Program-made: the position numbers and the translations under genes
Assembly (NCBI RefSeq): GCF_023343835.1
Contig: NC_064435.1
Span: 42,932,103-42,996,102, forward strand
Direction of reading: 5' to 3'
Source of the DNA: Lagopus muta
Taxonomy: Eukaryota > Chordata > Aves > Galliformes > Phasianidae
Length of the DNA stretch: 64,000 bases
Part shown: positions 61,201-64,000 of the stretch, piece after piece
How the letters are laid out: the number at the start of each line of letters is the position of its first letter
How positions within the stretch are numbered: position 1 is the stretch's first letter
The notes under the pieces: generated by a model
The model's input: the letters and a program-made list of their open reading frames with translations, nothing else
Told to the model about the DNA's origin: nothing
Databases searched by the model: none

Positions 61201-64000
61201 TATCCTGATTTAAGAAAAGGCAATAGGCAAAATGCTGAATAATTCATTGGTGAGTGTTCATGTGTCCTTGAACTTGTGAAACAGAATGGCTGAAATTCTG
61301 TAGAAGTGTTTAAAGTGCAAATTAGCAATTCAGGTATATCTGCTTAGAAGCTGGATTGTTAAGACATAAACCAGTTAAAAACAAACATGGTATCTGACCG
61401 AAAAATCTTTGTTCAGGTAATACATTTCAGACACTGAATTTTAAAACTGAAAATGAGATTCCTCTTCACTGCCAAGAGTTCATGGCAATTAAAAAAAAAA
61501 AGAAAAAAAAAGAAAAAAAAGGCTAATATGGGGTAGCTATTCCTTGCTAGTGGTCTCACCAACAAAATGCTTAGAGCTGTTGTTGCAGTGACATCCAAAA
61601 GGACAGTATATGATTCAGATCCTGGATGGGATTAGCACAAGGCAGAGGGCTCCCTGCCATCAGTTCTGGTAGCAAAATGGTTCAACTCATTCCTTCTGAG
61701 CAGCACTTGCATTTCTGTCTGAGCATCTGTATTTATTTCAAATACGCTGTAACTTTCTTTTTCTTTGATGATCCACAACTTAGGTCACATGAGAAATATT
61801 TGACAAATGAAACTCTTGAACTTCATTGTAAGGCACAGATTTCCTAAAACACGTGAGGAGCAAGTCAGTCAAAGCTAGTCATGGGAAGAGCTCATATAGA
61901 ACACAGATCACATGCCTTCCACGTCTCTGTGCCCTCTGGCCTTCCTCAGAGAATGTCTCTGCTGGACTTAAGCTTTTTGTGCATATTTTGGCCAGACTAA
62001 TTTTGAAATAACCCTCTTAATAAAATCAGCTGTTGTTATGGTAACTTCTTCCAAACTTTTAAAATAGTAATTATCCACATTCATGAGTGGTGAGGTGTGT
62101 TTGCTTAATTTCCTAAAACTTGTTAGAAAAAACTGAGCAACGACAGATAAACAAAAACAACCAAACCTAACAAAATATTTCTATGGACATCTGTACAAAA
62201 GGGAAAACTTTTACAGTTTTCCTTTTCTTTTTCAGTTTTCTTACAGTACCTAGCAGATGCATATGGAACTTCATAATATTAACCTGACAGCTTCAGTTAC
62301 AGACTGTGTTCCTTGATTGCATTTGGATTTTCAACATATTTATTACAGATAAACTCTGCTTTTCCAAAATAAAAACATTGAAAGTGAGCTTAAAAAACTA
62401 TTTCAAATAAGTGCTTTCAGCTAAAGTCAGCGGTGTCACTGAAAGCAGCCTTGGTTAAGAAGGAAGTCAAAGGAGAGGTCGCAATCTTTACCTGCAATAA
62501 AAATGGTGGTTTAATCTTCCTTTACTGCTTTCCCTGGCAAAAAAAAATAATGCTTCTTTCTTGCCTGCAAATAATCTCCTCATTTATTTATTTAATTATT
62601 TTAAATACATACTTTGATTTTTCTCAGATTTTCTCTGTGACCCAAAGTGACAAAAGAACAAAGGCTAAGAACTACCACACGACTTGTCTCCTTGAGCTTC
62701 TTAAGAGCAGCCTTGCAAACTGAACTGTTACATTCACAATGTGACTATTCTTAACACTGATGTTGCGTTTATCTTATTACAGTGTAGATTCTATTGTAGA
62801 TTGCATATTCAAGACCAATTGATGAAGCGTGCAAAATAATCTCAATTTCCTAACAGCAGCACAAATTCTTGTTAAGAACAAAACCATAGCAGTTTCTCTG
62901 TTTTTCTCCTTGAAGTATATAAGACTATTCCGAGGGCCATTTATTCCCTTATTACCATTCAGTATTTCATAGAATTATAGAATCACAGAATGACTTGGGT
63001 TGGAAGGGACCTCAAGGATCATGAATCTCCAACCCCCCCACCACAGGCAGGGCCACCACATGTAATACTAGACCAGGCTGCCCGGAGCCCCATCCAACCT
63101 GACTTTCAACACCTCCAGGGACAGAGTATCCACAACCTCTCTGGGCAGCCTGTTCCAGAACCTCACCACTCTCATAGGAAATATTCCCATATTTGGGAAT
63201 GAAGTTGTTCATTTCTCCTCTTAACTTTTCTGTTCCTTTTCAAAGGGGAAAGTTTTCTAGTTTTGTTTTGAATTTTATAAAATAAACCCTTCAAATGGAG
63301 AAAGGCGTATCTCTCTTTGCAGTCTTTTCTATTTCCTTCTGCAGCTTTTATGTAAATCAAGCTTTAAAATCCTACTAGAAAAGCTGGATTCTCTAGTGGC
63401 TGCTGTCCATGCTTGTGCTTGTCATTCTGTATTCAAACAACCTGCTGCTGCTAGAAACTTCTCTTAATTAAAAACCTGATTTAGTGAATTCTTAGATTGA
63501 AACTTAAATTGATGGGGTGTTCAGGCATTTGAATTTTAGAAAACTGTGTCACTCTGTTTCTTTTATTTTTATAGGAAGGAAAGATAGCATTGAAGCAATG
63601 AGTAAAATGTGTTTATTAAACCTACACCCCTACAGAGGTATGACAAGAATCTTGACCGTTTTTTTTGCAACTTGTATGTATTTCAGTGACAGGTAAGTTC
63701 CACTTGAATCTGATGAGTTTTAGACCAGAATTCATGTGCTGTTAATGGTGACAGAAAACTTCAGCAAAAAAACATTATCAGAGCTCTGTTCCCTTTATTT
63801 CTCTTCTGTTTATTCAAGGCCCTTTGAAAAAATATCTCAGTAAGACCACATGAATAACTTACCCAGTAGCAAAGTCCTGCCAGGTTCCATCTGCAGCCTT
63901 TTTAAAGACTTTAACAGCTACATTAGCTGCAGGACTTCCTCTGACTGCATCCAGCACTTTCACCATGAGAGGGCATTTGGAATCAACAGAGCCATGGGAG
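58184..64000 (-). CDS. TTR: Transthyretin, exons 2 (partial), 3 and 4; gene continues beyond the right edge
   Basis: Transthyretin is a secreted homotetramer that carries thyroxine/T3 and retinol-binding protein in plasma, and is also made in choroid plexus. Exons present are 63863-64000 (continuing), 59749-59884 and 58184-58291, with GT-AG introns. The translation runs [20 protein letters not shown] ... [25 protein letters not shown] stop. This equals remembered chicken TTR except Tyr where I recall Phe before [11 protein letters not shown]15, L17, E54, T106, A108, A109, L110, S117, T119 and V121 of the hormone channel are all present, as are Cys10 and the N-D-S sequon at 98. About 2 bases of exon 2, plus exon 1, lie outside the window. 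Confidence 0.98.
59011..59350 (-). mobile_element. CR1 LINE 3' fragment in TTR intron 3
   Basis: The plus strand opens 'aatcatagaactaaagaatc accaaggttgg' and runs through 'cctctagtcctgttgttagt' to 'cttcagctgcagtag'. It lies between TTR exons 4 and 3, and is the complement of a CR1 ORF2 end and 3' tail, well preserved. Confidence 0.92.
59749..59884 (-). CDS. TTR: TTR exon 3
   Basis: The exon is 136 bp, with acceptor atcattgcag|GAAAAC and donor GCTGAT|gtaagt. It encodes [20 protein letters not shown] then [20 protein letters not shown] and HEYAD, including Glu54 and the retinol-binding-protein contact loop LGLS. Confidence 0.98.
61488..61521 (+). repeat. A-rich run in TTR intron 2
   Basis: Adenine runs interrupted by single G (aaaagaaaaaaaaagaaaaaaaagg). 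There is no recognisable retrocopy next to it. Confidence 0.7.
62968..63180 (-). mobile_element. CR1 LINE 3' fragment in TTR intron 2
   Basis: The plus strand starts 'atagaattatagaatcacag aatgacttgggttggaaggg' and ends 'cctgttccagaacctcacca'. It is the same 3' segment as the copy at 17871-18090, which it closely resembles. Confidence 0.92.
63863..64000 (-). CDS. TTR: TTR exon 2, nearly complete
   Basis: The donor is ACTGG|gtaagt. The visible 138 bases encode [20 protein letters not shown] then [20 protein letters not shown] and QDFATG. The bird protein's next residue upstream is Val, so the exon should start 2 bases beyond the window, giving 140 bp. Confidence 0.97.

Noticed and set aside
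1-64000. CRISPR arrays, operons, tRNA or rRNA genes
   Set aside because: No regularly spaced repeats, cloverleaf-like sequence or rRNA segments were seen, and the gene structure is that of a vertebrate nucleus.

Overview
This window is AT-rich vertebrate nuclear DNA from a galliform bird, chicken-like. Three things support that. The interspersed repeats are almost all CR1 LINEs. The genes are split by GT-AG introns. The transthyretin exons read almost residue for residue like my recollection of chicken transthyretin. Two certain genes lie tail to tail: B4GALT6 on the plus strand and TTR on the minus strand, as in the corresponding human region. A third gene sits between them: a complete, divergent tandem paralog of transthyretin.

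Layout. 1-27.1 kb is gene-free flank upstream of B4GALT6. It holds a 2.9 kb CR1 LINE with endonuclease and reverse transcriptase remnants (10.5-13.4 kb), shorter CR1 tails, several low-complexity tracts, and a broken retroviral integrase fossil (21.5-22.3 kb). 27.2-28.3 kb is a CpG island with paired CCAAT boxes and B4GALT6 exon 1. 28.0-46.0 kb is the complete B4GALT6 coding region (9 coding exons, 382 codons, every splice phase consistent). Its introns hold CR1 tails and two internally deleted mariner pieces. 46.0 to about 48.9 kb is its 3' UTR with several poly(A) signals.

50.4-56.0 kb (minus strand) is a four-exon gene for a 147-residue transthyretin-like secreted protein, open throughout, with canonical splice sites and a TATA box. 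58.0-64.0 kb (minus strand) is classical TTR exons 4, 3 and nearly all of exon 2; exon 1 lies beyond the right edge.

Biology. B4GALT6 is a Golgi galactosyltransferase (lactosylceramide synthase). TTR is the secreted carrier of thyroid hormone and of retinol-binding protein. The paralog keeps the transthyretin fold and C-terminus but differs from TTR at about 42 of 124 aligned residues. The changes include six residues of the thyroxine channel, loss of Cys10, loss of the Asn98 sequon, and an exon 2 acceptor moved exactly 9 nt downstream. That last change shortens the N-terminus to the mammalian length. I regard this paralog as the most interesting object in the window.

Limits: everything was read by eye. 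Family names, residue numbering (human mature TTR) and the chicken comparison come from memory. Repeat edges are approximate to about 10-30 bases.
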